The notes: a model not told the origin generated them from the sequence alone. Numbered from the stretch's first letter, positions 17,056-25,277 are shown. The stretch: 52,475 nucleotides of DNA from an uncultured Brevibacillus sp. (GCA_946402065.1 CAMIVR010000018.1:1-52475), one strand, 5' to 3'. Numbers and translations: made by a program.

Positions 17056-18149
17056 GATGGTTGCTCCTCCTCTAGCAGAGCATAGAGCTGCTCTGGGCGT
17101 AATAGTGGTGATACGGATTGTTCGGTCTGCAAAGTGAGCGTCGCCGCGGCCAAGCCTAAGCGGCATGCTGTCCCGACAGTCTCGTCGTTCGTTATGCCGT
17201 ACAGGAACCCGGCCGCAAAGGCATCGCCTGCTCCGGTCACGTCGACGACCTCCGCCTGGATCGGCTTGAGGTGCATGGTCCCCGCTTCCGTAGCGAAGAC
17301 AACACCTCTCTCGCCGAGCGTCACGACGACGTTCTCGACGCCGCGCGCCCTGATCTTTTCGCTAGCGGTGCGGCAGTCGTCGATCGATTCGATCGCCATC
17401 CCGGCGAGCAGTTCGGCTTCTTCCCGATTCGGCAGGATCGCTTTCAATCCATCGAGTCGCTCCGGCAGCTTTTCCGCTTTTGCCGACGAGACCGGATCGA
17501 GATAGAGCGGAATCCGCTCGTCGCGGCAGCGTGTGATCATGTACTGAATCGACTCGGCGGACAGGTTGGTATCGAGGAAAATCGCCCGCGCCGCAGCGAT
17601 GTGCGACCACTTCTCGGCAAGCATCTCCGGTGTCAGCTTGTCGTATATATCCATGTTTGCCAAAGAGATAACCATTTCTCCGTCCGTATCGAGCAAGGCC
17701 GTGTAGGTGCCGGTGCGCTCTGTCGGCAAAACCCACGATTGGCTTACGTCAATCCCGTTCTTTCTGGTCTCGTCAAGCACCCATTTGCCCTCTTTGTCAT
17801 CGCCGATGCAGGTGATCAGCGAGGTGTTGCAGCCGAGTCGGCCGAGATTCTCCGCGATATTGCGGGCCACGCCGCCGCAGGATTCGGAGATCGTCACCGG
17901 GTTGGAGGAATGCAGACGGACTTTTTGCTTGCTGCGCGCCTTGCGATCGAGGTTGGCTCCACCGATGCAAATGATCAGCGACTCTTCACGCAGCACGTAC
18001 GCTCTGCCTTTAATCTCGCCGCGTTTGGTCAAATTGGCGATGTATCCGGCGATGGCTGAGCGTGAGATGCCGACTTTACAAGCGAGCTCCTGCTGCGAAA
18101 TAAACGGATTCATCCGGATGTAGTGCAGGATTTGGCTTTCTTTATCCAC
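17052..18149 (-). CDS. psuK: Pseudouridine kinase with N-terminal helix-turn-helix
   Basis: A 365-residue protein in two parts. Residues 1 to about 60 form a winged helix-turn-helix ([20 protein letters not shown]). The rest is a PfkB-type kinase with [15 protein letters not shown] near residue 95 and the catalytic signature [15 protein letters not shown] near residue 310. The kinase phosphorylates pseudouridine, feeding psuG. The fused DNA-binding domain suggests the enzyme may also regulate its own operon, supported by a 16-bp-arm dyad over the upstream promoter region. That regulatory role is an inference. The gene starts with ATG 18149 and is coupled to psuG. Confidence 0.9.
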   Translation of the reverse strand: MDKESQILHYIRMNPFISQQELACKVGISRSAIAGYIANLTKRGEIKGRAYVLREESLIICIGGANLDRKARSKQKVRLHSSNPVTISESCGGVARNIAENLGRLGCNTSLITCIGDDKEGKWVLDETRKNGIDVSQSWVLPTERTGTYTALLDTDGEMVISLANMDIYDKLTPEMLAEKWSHIAAARAIFLDTNLSAESIQYMITRCRDERIPLYLDPVSSAKAEKLPERLDGLKAILPNREEAELLAGMAIESIDDCRTASEKIRARGVENVVVTLGERGVVFATEAGTMHLKPIQAEVVDVTGAGDAFAAGFLYGITNDETVGTACRLGLAAATLTLQTEQSVSPLLRPEQLYALLEEEQPS

Positions 18150-18179
18150 TCTTTGGCCTCCTTTCTGTTTACTCTCTTG

Positions 18180-18214
18180 ACAAACAAAAGTTTATATTAT
18201 AAACAAGTGTTTGT
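18180..18214 (-). promoter_or_regulatory. Palindromic operator in the psuK promoter region
   Basis: The arms ACAAACAAAAGTTTAT (18180-18195) and ATAAACAAGTGTTTGT (18199-18214) match as inverted repeats at 13 of 16 positions around a 3-bp centre. The dyad covers a TATAAT-like sequence about 40 bp before the psuK ATG. It is the natural candidate site for the HTH domain of PsuK. Confidence 0.65.
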
Positions 18215-18237
18215 AAAGACGGTTATCCACTTCCGTA

Positions 18238-18420
18238 CTATTCTGAAATCCCGATCGGCCCCACATAGTCAGTAATGCGCATTTCAGACAGATTCCATTC
18301 GACTTCAAGAGTAAGGGGCGATGGCAGCACGAAGTTTTTAAGCCAGAACTTTGCTTCCAAAACAGAGAACGGGGGGCGAAATTCATAATTTGTTTTATAA
18401 ACTAGAGAAAATAGCGTCAT
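18238..18420 (-). other. Out-of-frame 60-codon continuation of a short open frame
   Basis: This frame reads a plausible protein-like sequence (NYEFRPPFSVLEAKFWLK in the middle, ITDYVGPIGISE at the end) in the +1 frame relative to the short gene at 18395-18541, which it overlaps by 26 bp. The frame is open back to 18538 without an ATG before 18420, and ATG 18420 has no ribosome site. Either a frameshift has split one gene of about 105 codons, or this is chance. I do not recognise a family. Confidence 0.3.
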
Positions 18421-18541
18421 GGATTTTTGCTTGCTGAGAGGTTGGTAGTGAAGAGAGAAAAGTGGAGTTGGCTTTCGTTCCTCGCGAGGCAGCGAGCAAT
18501 GACCGGTCTGCGGGCAAAAACGGCACGGTCTGAGTGCTCAT
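18395..18541 (-). CDS. Short hypothetical protein with full expression signals
   Basis: A 48-residue polar, Ser/Ala-rich reading frame (starts STQTVPFLPADRSLLAASRG) of no recognised family. It is listed because its signals are unusually good. AGGAGGA lies 6 bp before ATG 18541, a promoter with TTGACA-17-TATAGT lies at 18690-18718, and a long hairpin with a T-run sits in the 140-nt leader. Another frame continues past its stop (see 18238-18420), so it may be the front of a frameshifted gene or a leader peptide. Conservation is untested. Confidence 0.4.
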   Translation of the reverse strand: MSTQTVPFLPADRSLLAASRGTKANSTFLSSLPTSQQAKIHDAIFSSL

Positions 18542-18572
18542 CGTGGTTCCTCCTAAACGTTTTTTCTGATGT

Positions 18573-18628
18573 GAGAAAAACAAAAGAGACACCCGACTTC
18601 CCTAAGCTACAGGAAGATCTGGTGTCTC
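18573..18628 (-). terminator. Terminator-like hairpin in the leader of the short ORF
   Basis: On the minus strand GAGACACC pairs with GGTGTCTC, with an inner CTTCC/GGAAG stem, and TTTTGTTTTT follows. It lies about 55 nt after the predicted transcription start and 20 bp before the ribosome site, the position of an attenuator. Confidence 0.65.
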
Positions 18629-18689
18629 CAGCCGTCTGGTCGACTATTATTTTAAATCACATCGGAATAGTATGAATTGATTAGTTAGA

Positions 18690-18718
18690 ACTATACCGAG
18701 TTTAGTTCGGCATGTCAA
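18690..18718 (-). promoter_or_regulatory. Sigma-A promoter with overlapping dyad
   Basis: On the minus strand TTGACA (18718-18713) and TATAGT (18695-18690) have a 17-bp spacer. GAACTA and TAGTTC (18688-18693 and 18703-18708) form an inverted repeat overlapping the -10 and the spacer, a possible operator. Confidence 0.75.
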
Positions 18719-18891
18719 TAGGGTTTCTAAAAGAAAAAAACCGCTTGTCCCGGGCTTTGAACTTCACCACTGCTTCTTCGGCGATGAGAATAAGCGGAGC
18801 TGTTCGCCCCGCTCCTTACGTCTTCCGAGCATCTTCGCCTTGCCCCAGCTACAGATCTGACGAGCTAAGGTTTAGTTGAGCATGTCCATAG
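18700..18891. repeat. Pair of 22-bp direct repeats 170 bp apart
   Basis: The segment at 18700-18721 (GTTTAGTTCGGCATG...) recurs at 18870-18891 with three differences. The first copy carries the consensus promoter; in the second the -35 element reads TGGACA and no -10 follows, so it looks like a decayed duplicate. The stretch between 18542 and 18911 holds no other gene. Confidence 0.55.
18730..18797 (-). terminator. Terminator of rocB
   Basis: On the minus strand CCGCTT pairs with AAGCGG, which runs into a seven-T stretch, with further pairing possible in the long loop. It lies 115 bp past the rocB stop and just before the promoter at 18718. Confidence 0.55.
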
Positions 18892-18911
18892 CAAATGCTC
18901 CAAAAAACGCA

Positions 18912-20540
18912 TTACTTCCCTGCAAACAGCTTCTCAATGCACACTTTGAGCAGATCCGGCAGCGTCTTAAAAGCGAAATCAGTGTCCAAACGCTCGGTCC
19001 ACTTGTGGGCGTCGCGGCCGACCGGGCCGAGGTTCAGCACGGGCACGTCAAAGCGCTCCAACGCTTCCAGCGGTACGCTGTAGCCGCGGTTCCACAGCGG
19101 CATGTTGTCGGTCAAAGGCGCGAGCGTCGACGCCGGATGCTGCAAGCCGACATAGCTCAAATCGGAGATTCCGCCAAAGTAGTTCTGCTTTTTCAAATCA
19201 ACGCCGTGCTGCTCGCTGGCGTATGCCATCATGTCGCTGACGACGTGCGAAATCAGCGGGTGGCGGCTGGAGCAGACCGCCGGATAGTATGGAGGTGCGA
19301 AGAACAGCACGATCATCGGCGACAGCTCTTTGCACAGAATCGCCAGTTCGTCCACCAGTTGAATCGTGGTCTCGCGTTCATCCTGCTTGACGGGGCTGTT
19401 CAGCACATTGTGGCGGATACGCTCAATCGCTTCGTCGCCGTAGGTTTTGCGCGCATAGGCAACCAGCTCGTCGTACGTATAGACGCTGACGTTAATCTCC
19501 TTTGGCGTAAAGCGGTCGAGCTGCGCGTAGCGCTCGGCATGGGCCGCATAGGACTCCTTGATCTCCTCTGCCGCCATCATCGCCAGCCTGCGCATGCCGG
19601 TCACAATCTGCTCCATCGTCCATTCGTACAGGAAGAGGTTGAACAGCGTCACAGAGCGGTGCGGGATTTGCACGGAGTAGTCTTTTTTCAAGCTTTTCAG
19701 GATTTGATTCGTCGGCGGAGGCGTCACTTCGTTTTCGACCGTCTCGCAAAAAGCGGCATTCAGCTCCATCATCGAGGTGACGATCGACGACATGAAGTTG
19801 CCGTTCAATCCGGCGAGCGGCTCGCCGACATGCGTTTCCTTGCCGTAGCAGAGGAAGCCGGGCATGACTTTGCCGATCGACCCGCTGTAGATATAGGTGT
19901 TTTTGTCTCCGGGATAACGGGGAAACATCGGCTCGGAATTAAGCACTGTTTTGTACGTCAGGCCGAACTGCTCCGCCCACTGCAGCAGCATCGGCACGGC
20001 CGCCTTCATCCCGACGGAGTTCACCTCTTCATCCGGGACGGTGAGCAGCAGCAGATTCCCGTTAAATGCGCCGTCACAGGCCTGTTCGAGCAAGGACATG
20101 TGCAGGGCCAGGCCGCATTTCATATCCATCGTGCCGCGGCCAAACAGCCAGTCGCCCGCAGCCAAATCGGCCTGTACGTCTGCCGGCATGTCGGCGCTGT
20201 GTTCGCGGAACATCGCACTGAGCTTTTTCGGGTCAAAGGCCCAATCCTTCCAGTTGCCGTAATCCTCCACTTCGACCACGTCAAAATGGCTGACCAGCAC
20301 GATCGTCTCCTTCGTGTCCGGCTGTTTTTTCACCAGCGCCGTGACGAAAAAGCGGCCGTCACCTGTCGGGTGCGCTTGCAAATGCTCCGGGTGCTCCCGG
20401 AAGTAAGGCAGCTCCTGAAGCTGCTCCACGACAAAGCGGGGAAATGCGATCTCTGCTGCCGAACCGGTAATGCTGGGGATTTCCACCAAGCTGCAAAGCA
20501 GGTCCGTGAGTTGTTCTTTTGTTGTCCATTTATTCGCCAT
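18912..20540 (-). CDS. rocB: RocB-type M20 metallopeptidase (arginine utilisation)
   Basis: A 542-residue cytoplasmic zinc hydrolase of the M20 family, closest in layout to RocB of Bacillus (about 566 residues). Metal-site motifs are visible: SHFDVVEVED (ligand His and catalytic Asp), GRGTMDMKCGLAL (bridging Asp) and VPDEEVNS (catalytic/ligand Glu pair). The RocB-specific block NWKDWAFDP follows the first of these. RocB is encoded with arginine and ornithine degradation genes in Bacillus, but its reaction is not established. ATG 20540 follows GAGAGGTGG; GTG 20549 is rejected. It lies downstream of an IclR gene, with an IclR-like palindrome in the gap between them. Confidence 0.88.
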   Translation of the reverse strand: MANKWTTKEQLTDLLCSLVEIPSITGSAAEIAFPRFVVEQLQELPYFREHPEHLQAHPTGDGRFFVTALVKKQPDTKETIVLVSHFDVVEVEDYGNWKDWAFDPKKLSAMFREHSADMPADVQADLAAGDWLFGRGTMDMKCGLALHMSLLEQACDGAFNGNLLLLTVPDEEVNSVGMKAAVPMLLQWAEQFGLTYKTVLNSEPMFPRYPGDKNTYIYSGSIGKVMPGFLCYGKETHVGEPLAGLNGNFMSSIVTSMMELNAAFCETVENEVTPPPTNQILKSLKKDYSVQIPHRSVTLFNLFLYEWTMEQIVTGMRRLAMMAAEEIKESYAAHAERYAQLDRFTPKEINVSVYTYDELVAYARKTYGDEAIERIRHNVLNSPVKQDERETTIQLVDELAILCKELSPMIVLFFAPPYYPAVCSSRHPLISHVVSDMMAYASEQHGVDLKKQNYFGGISDLSYVGLQHPASTLAPLTDNMPLWNRGYSVPLEALERFDVPVLNLGPVGRDAHKWTERLDTDFAFKTLPDLLKVCIEKLFAGK

Positions 20541-20566
20541 GATAGCCACCTCTCCACTTTAATCAT

Positions 20567-20583
20567 TTTCCACATAGCGGAAA
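20567..20583. promoter_or_regulatory. IclR-like operator between iclR-type gene and rocB
   Basis: TTTCCACATAGCGGAAA is an imperfect palindrome with TTTCC/GGAAA ends. It matches the two sites upstream of the regulator gene. It lies 27 bp before the rocB start, a good position for control of rocB separately from the regulator. Confidence 0.65.
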
Positions 20584-20609
20584 CAGATTCCATTATGTAG
20601 CTAAAAAAA

Positions 20610-21350
20610 TTACGGCGTTTTGCCGATTTTTTGGGAAATGAGTTCTGCTGCTGCCGTCACTTTTTGTATGAGGAAAGACAGGCGCTCGTCTGTAATCTGG
20701 TAGCTGAGAACACCGATGCTCAACGCCCCGATCATTTTTTGCCCGTATCCGATGATCGGGGCTGCGATGGAAGCAGTGCCTTCCGTCCGCTCGCCATAGC
20801 TCACCGCATAGCCGTTTTTTTTCGCATCCCGCAGCTTTGCCCGGAAAGCCTGGCGGTCTTCCTCTTCCGGGATCAGCTTGCGGATGATCGCATCGGCCTC
20901 GCGCTCGTCGATGTTGGCCAAAATCGTCTTGTTGGCTGCGCCAATATTCAAGGGAATCCGCAGACCAAGACTATCGATGATCCGTACGTTCAGCGGGCTG
21001 TCGACACGATCGATGATGATGGCGTCTGTCCCGTGCGGAATGCTCAAATAGATGCTTTCCTTCACGTCCAAAGCCAGCGCTTCCATAATCGGACGGGCCA
21101 CGACACGATAGTTGACGTTTTCCAGCAGACGCAATCCGACTTCCATCCACAGATGGCCCGCCTTGTATTGTTTTGAGTCTGCAGCCTGCTCGACGAGTCC
21201 ATGCTGGATCAATGTGCTGATCAACCGGTGCACCGTACTGATGGGCAGCTTGGTGTGTCCAGCCAGCTCAGTGATCGTCCATTGCAGCTTCGACTCATCG
21301 GAGATCAAGGCCCGCACAATTTGCATGGCCCGGTCGATCGATTGTACCAT
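20610..21350 (-). CDS. IclR-family transcriptional regulator
   Basis: A 246-residue regulator. The N-terminal winged helix-turn-helix occupies residues 1 to about 70 (ITELAGHTKLPISTVHRLIS). The C-terminal effector domain includes LRIPLNIGAANKTILANI and the closing EGTASIAAPIIG / GALSIGVLSYQ blocks. IclR proteins bind small organic acids or amino-acid products and act as tetramers or dimers on palindromes. AAAGGGG precedes ATG 21350. It is upstream of rocB in the same direction, and three palindromes with TTCC.C/G.GGAA symmetry lie around it. It most likely controls rocB and the unit starting at 21536. Confidence 0.92.
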   Translation of the reverse strand: MVQSIDRAMQIVRALISDESKLQWTITELAGHTKLPISTVHRLISTLIQHGLVEQAADSKQYKAGHLWMEVGLRLLENVNYRVVARPIMEALALDVKESIYLSIPHGTDAIIIDRVDSPLNVRIIDSLGLRIPLNIGAANKTILANIDEREADAIIRKLIPEEEDRQAFRAKLRDAKKNGYAVSYGERTEGTASIAAPIIGYGQKMIGALSIGVLSYQITDERLSFLIQKVTAAAELISQKIGKTP

Positions 21351-21477
21351 GTGTGTCCCCTTTCAAAAGCTGGTCTTCGACTACGATTTAACAGAATTTT
21401 ACCGGGAATGTAACCGATTAAAAACTTCACAAATTGATTGACAACGATTTTGCTCGCTTACACAGTATACTATAAAA

Positions 21478-21494
21478 ATTTCACATCGTGAAAT
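21478..21494. promoter_or_regulatory. IclR-like operator, upstream copy 1
   Basis: ATTTCAC-ATC-GTGAAAT is a perfect palindrome with 7-bp arms. Its centre is 19 bp from that of the next palindrome, about two helical turns, which suits a tetrameric IclR regulator. Confidence 0.7.
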
Positions 21495-21497
21495 ATA

Positions 21498-21512
21498 TTC
21501 CACAATGCGGAA
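21498..21512. promoter_or_regulatory. IclR-like operator, upstream copy 2
   Basis: TTCCACAATGCGGAA is nearly palindromic and differs from the site at 20567-20583 mainly in its central bases. It sits 24 bp before the start of a short open frame with an excellent ribosome site. Confidence 0.7.
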
Positions 21513-21535
21513 AAATGAATCTACGGAGGTGCAGC

Positions 21536-21625
21536 ATGCCGGACGTGCTGAAACACTTCTACGATCATCTCGACTACATTCAGGCTCCGGCACACTGGAC
21601 GGCGGCGATGATGAGTTGGCGGTAA
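21536..21625 (+). pseudogene. 29-codon stub with strong expression signals, possible gene remnant
   Basis: The frame encodes 29 residues starting MPDVLKHFYDHLDYIQ and stopping at 21623. GGAGG lies 7 bp before the ATG, and the two IclR-like operators plus a TTGACA at 21438 precede it. The first 16 residues resemble the opening helix of M20-type peptidases, after which the sequence does not continue the family. I interpret it as the 5' end of a deleted gene of the IclR regulon. It could equally be a real small peptide. Downstream to 21730 I see nothing else. Confidence 0.4.
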
Positions 21626-21731
21626 TGGACGCTTTCGCCCTTTACTTATGCCCTGCAGTTTGCTTCAATTCTAGTATAGCTTCCGCTAGTTCTGCGATTC
21701 TGGCGATTCTGGACAGATCAAAAATGATTCT

Positions 21732-21760
21732 TTGACAGATGATGATATTTACAATATAAT
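21732..21760 (+). promoter_or_regulatory. Consensus sigma-A promoter of the binding-protein/aminotransferase operon
   Basis: TTGACA (21732-21737) and TATAAT (21755-21760) are both perfect and separated by exactly 17 bp. A perfect dyad starts 3 bp after the -10. Confidence 0.9.
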
Positions 21761-21762
21761 GC

Positions 21763-21787
21763 AATTCATATTAAACACATATGAATT
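21763..21787 (+). promoter_or_regulatory. Perfect inverted repeat over the transcription start
   Basis: AATTCATAT, a 7-bp centre, and ATATGAATT give exact 9-bp arms. It covers the predicted +1, so a bound protein would repress this consensus promoter. It differs from the IclR-like sites nearby, so a different regulator is expected. Confidence 0.75.
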
Positions 21788-21808
21788 ACCTGAAAAGGGG
21801 GATTAACC

Positions 21809-23428
21809 GTGTCACAGTTTACTGTATCTTTGCGAAGGGCGATTTGGCTCGGGACATTATCAATCTTGTTATTGGTGTTGAGTGCAGGATGCTCTGGAGC
21901 CCAAAATACTCCAGATCAAAATAACGGCGTTCAGCAAAATGCGAATCAGGCCGCAAAGCAGAATGCAAATACTGCAGAGCCTGCAGCGGGAGGAACTTTC
22001 GTCTATGGACGTCCGGCTTCCGTCACCTCATTTGACCTGCATAAGCAAATTACGGCGAACAACGCGTTTGCCATTGACAAAGTATTTGAATCTCTGGTCG
22101 CTTTTGATAGCAAGGGCGAGATTGTCGACTGGCTCGCCAAGTCGCATAGCATCAGTGAGGACGGCTTGACGTATACGTTTGAATTGCGCGACGGCTTGAA
22201 GTTTTCGAACGGCACTGATGTCACTGCGGAGGATGCCGTATTCTCGTTGAATCGACATTTGCAGGTTGGCGGCCCGCTGGCGATCGCGGCAAAGGTAGAC
22301 AGCGTTAAAGCCAAAGATAACAAAACCCTTGTTATCACGCTGAAAGAGCCGTATACACCGTTCATCTCCGAGCTGTCCAACTTCTCCAACGGTATTCTTC
22401 CGAACAATTTTGGCGGGGTTTCCGAAGAAGAGTTTTTCAAAAAACCTGTAGGTACAGGGCCGTTCGTTGTTGACAAGTGGGACCCTGCAGGCGATCTGAC
22501 ATTTAGCAAAAACCCAAACTATTGGCAAAAAGGAAAACCGTATATTGACAAGCTTGTGTACAAGCTGATTGAAGATGACAGCCAAGCGATCAACCAGCTG
22601 AAGGCGGGAGAAGTGAACGCAATTGAATCTTTGGCGCTGCAAAATGCCAATGAGATCAAGGATGGCGCTGAAACGAAAGTCGTAACCAACGGCAGCTGGG
22701 TAACCGAGCAATTGTTCTTCAATACGCTGGACGAACATTTTTCTGATGTGCATGTCCGCCGTGCCCTGGCTTTGGCACTTGATCGTGAAGGCTTGACCAA
22801 GGCACTTACCTTTGGTTATGCACAGACGGCGAATTCATTGCTGCCGACAACCATTCCTTATAACGCAAATGATACGATCAAGCCACTGAACTTCGATGTA
22901 ACCGCAGCCAAGGAGGAGCTTGCCAAATCCAAGTTCCCGAATGGCTTCACGACAAAATTGCTTGTTGCGTCCGGCAATAGCACAAGAGCCCAGGAGGCGC
23001 AAATCATTCAGGCAGCAGCCCAGGCGATCGGGATCAAGATTGAAATTGAATCGGTTGAACTGGCCACGTTCCGTGAGCGTTTCTTCGCCTATAATTTCTC
23101 GGCCATGCTGAACAGCGGTCAAGCCGACTCTCCGGAAGCGAACTCGATTATTGCATTTCAAACAGATCCAAACGGTTTCAGCAAATCGTATTGGACGCAT
23201 TACACGAATAATGATGTAACCAAGCTTCTGTATGAAGGCCAAAAAACGCCGGATGGCAATGAACGCGCGAAAATCTATTCCACACTGCTGCAAACGCTGG
23301 CTGATGAAGTGCCTTACATCCCGCTGTATTATCCAGAAATTTTGAAAGGGATTCGCTCTTCAGTCGACGGCATCGTCGTGTTACCTAACGGCAGCATTCG
23401 CTTTGAAGATGTTCGCATTGGCAAATGA
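21809..23428 (+). CDS. ABC transporter substrate-binding lipoprotein (peptide/opine family 5)
   Basis: A 539-residue extracellular binding lipoprotein. The signal ends in LSAGC with the lipidated cysteine at residue 28, followed by an Asn/Gln/Ala-rich linker to about residue 60. The family 5 fold follows: FVYGRPASVTSFDLHK, the hallmark YTFELRDGLKFSNG, and PVGTGPFVVDKWDP. The cleft motif VRRALALALDREGL lies in the second lobe. It captures a peptide-like or other cationic solute for the permeases encoded next. The GTG start at 21809 follows AAAAGGGGG. The stop overlaps the next start (ATGA). Confidence 0.93.
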   Translation: MSQFTVSLRRAIWLGTLSILLLVLSAGCSGAQNTPDQNNGVQQNANQAAKQNANTAEPAAGGTFVYGRPASVTSFDLHKQITANNAFAIDKVFESLVAFDSKGEIVDWLAKSHSISEDGLTYTFELRDGLKFSNGTDVTAEDAVFSLNRHLQVGGPLAIAAKVDSVKAKDNKTLVITLKEPYTPFISELSNFSNGILPNNFGGVSEEEFFKKPVGTGPFVVDKWDPAGDLTFSKNPNYWQKGKPYIDKLVYKLIEDDSQAINQLKAGEVNAIESLALQNANEIKDGAETKVVTNGSWVTEQLFFNTLDEHFSDVHVRRALALALDREGLTKALTFGYAQTANSLLPTTIPYNANDTIKPLNFDVTAAKEELAKSKFPNGFTTKLLVASGNSTRAQEAQIIQAAAQAIGIKIEIESVELATFRERFFAYNFSAMLNSGQADSPEANSIIAFQTDPNGFSKSYWTHYTNNDVTKLLYEGQKTPDGNERAKIYSTLLQTLADEVPYIPLYYPEILKGIRSSVDGIVVLPNGSIRFEDVRIGK

Positions 23429-24414
23429 TGAACGCCAACACGACGCTGCATCAATCGAAAGGAAGAAAAGGATCATCCCATTGGCTGCTGATCGCTCTTG
23501 TGAGAGCATTGGCAGTCATCCTCTGCGTGATGATCGCAGTCTTTTTCATCATCCGCATCGTGCCGGGGGACCCCGCAAAAATGATTTTGGGAGAATACAG
23601 TACGCCTGAGGCCATCGAGAGTATGCACCATACTCTCGGGCTGGACCTCCCTTTATGGGAACAATTCATCCAGTTCGGGAAGACGCTGGTTACCCAAGGG
23701 GATACCGGCAATTCCATTGTCTCGGGAACCTCTGTAAGAGAGCTGATTGCCGAGCGGGCCCCGATTACTTTGCTGCTCATTGTAATGGCTTGTGTTGTGA
23801 TGATTATCATTTCCATTCTGCTCGCTACATTCGCAGCCACGCACAAGGATAGGCTGCTGGATCATCTCGTGCGTATTTTTCCTGCAATCACTCTGGGTAT
23901 GCCAATCTTCTGGGTTGGCTTACTTCTCATTCTGCTTTTTAGTGTCCATCTTCGCTGGTTTCCGGTTGGGGGCGTAGGCGAAGGGGTGCATGGCATCCTG
24001 TACAGTCTGACGCTTCCGGCGATTACCGTTGCCTTTTCGCAGATTCCTACCCTGGTTCGGTCTCTGCGAGCACAGATGCTGGAAGTGTTGGAATCCGACT
24101 TCGTCGTCACATTGAAGGCTGCGCGAATCCCGACCAGGATTATTCTGTTTAAGCATGTGCTGCGTAACGCCGCTCTTCCCACTCTCATGCTGCTCAGCGT
24201 AAACATTTCTTATCTGATCGGCGGCACGCTGGTTATCGAACAAGTATTTGGCATCAAAGGGATTGGCAGCTTGTTGTTCACTTCCATTTCGAAACGGGAT
24301 TTTCCCGTCATTCAAGGAATTGCGCTCTACTGTGCGCTATCTGTTGTGATCATCAGCCTTCTGACAGAGATCATTTCCAGATGGCTCGATCCCAGAACGA
24401 AAGGAAACCAATGA
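23425..24414 (+). CDS. ABC transporter permease, DppB type
   Basis: A 329-residue permease with six spans. The family block RIVPGDPAKMILGEY follows the first span, and the EAA loop (VVTLKAARIPTRIILFKHVL) lies near residue 230. The closing motif SRWLDPRTKGN is typical. An N-terminal extension of about 25 residues precedes the first span. ATG 23425 overlaps the stop of the binding protein; ATG 23428 is an equally good start. It forms the membrane channel with the next gene. Confidence 0.92.
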   Translation: MMNANTTLHQSKGRKGSSHWLLIALVRALAVILCVMIAVFFIIRIVPGDPAKMILGEYSTPEAIESMHHTLGLDLPLWEQFIQFGKTLVTQGDTGNSIVSGTSVRELIAERAPITLLLIVMACVVMIIISILLATFAATHKDRLLDHLVRIFPAITLGMPIFWVGLLLILLFSVHLRWFPVGGVGEGVHGILYSLTLPAITVAFSQIPTLVRSLRAQMLEVLESDFVVTLKAARIPTRIILFKHVLRNAALPTLMLLSVNISYLIGGTLVIEQVFGIKGIGSLLFTSISKRDFPVIQGIALYCALSVVIISLLTEIISRWLDPRTKGNQ

Positions 24415-25277
24415 AACCGATAAAAACAGACCTTCCCTTGTATGAGGGAGGCAAGAAGACCAACATCGTCAAACGAATCTGGAATATCCCATCATTATTG
24501 GCCGGATGCACGATGCTTGCAGTGCTGATTGTCCTGACTGTGTGCATCCCGTTTCTTAGTCCGTACCAACCCTCTGAGCAGAATTTAAGCGCCTTTTTGC
24601 AGCCCCCTTCCGCCGAGCATTGGCTGGGAACCGATCAACTGGGACGTGATTTGTTTACGAGATTGATCTATGCTGCACGAACCGATTTGACCATCATGGT
24701 ATTGGCGGAAATTGTCCCCTTTTGCACCGGAGTATTTCTGGGAATGCTTGCAGGGTATTACGGCAAATGGATCGATACGATCATTACACTCATCACGGAT
24801 ACGCTTATCGCCTTTCCTTTTTACCTGATCGTGATTATCGTGGCCTTTGCCAGCGGTGCAGGCCAAAGGGGCATTTATATCACGTTTATGTTGGTAGGCT
24901 GGATTGTCTTTGCCCGTGTCGTCAAGGGTCTGAGCGCTTCGTTTCGCAAACAGGAATGGGTTGCTTCAGCTGAAACTTTAGGACTGTCCGGACCGAGAAT
25001 TATCCTGCGCCATATCCTGCCGAATGTGCTGCCGCAAGCGGTTGTCGTGCTTATGACCGATATGGTTGGGCTCTTAGTGGTCATTGTGACGCTTGGTTAT
25101 CTGGGCATCGGCATAACACCGCCAACTCCGGACTGGGGGACAATGATTTCCGATGGGCAACCCTTCATCACGACAGCTTGGTGGCTTTCGGCAGTCCCGG
25201 GATTTGCCGTGGTGTATGTGGGGATCGCTTTGTCTCTTGTGGGTGATGGTTTGGCAGACATGTGGAGGAAAAAATGA
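24411..25277 (+). CDS. ABC transporter permease, DppC type
   Basis: A 288-residue permease. The motif AEHWLGTDQLGRDLFTRLIY is followed by five spans and an EAA loop (SAETLGLSGPRIILRHILPN), ending in SLVGDGLADMW. I start it at ATG 24411, which overlaps the previous stop and follows AAAGGAAA. A longer frame from 24381 adds ten residues inside the upstream gene and lacks a site. Confidence 0.92.
   Translation: MKPIKTDLPLYEGGKKTNIVKRIWNIPSLLAGCTMLAVLIVLTVCIPFLSPYQPSEQNLSAFLQPPSAEHWLGTDQLGRDLFTRLIYAARTDLTIMVLAEIVPFCTGVFLGMLAGYYGKWIDTIITLITDTLIAFPFYLIVIIVAFASGAGQRGIYITFMLVGWIVFARVVKGLSASFRKQEWVASAETLGLSGPRIILRHILPNVLPQAVVVLMTDMVGLLVVIVTLGYLGIGITPPTPDWGTMISDGQPFITTAWWLSAVPGFAVVYVGIALSLVGDGLADMWRKK

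Noticed and set aside
18573-18690. T-box or SAM riboswitch in the short ORF leader
   Set aside because: No T-box sequence, specifier loop or SAM core; the leader before the hairpin is only about 55 nt.
18876-20600. 574-codon open frame on the plus strand
   Set aside because: Antisense to rocB, with repetitive His/Arg/Gln composition and no family features.
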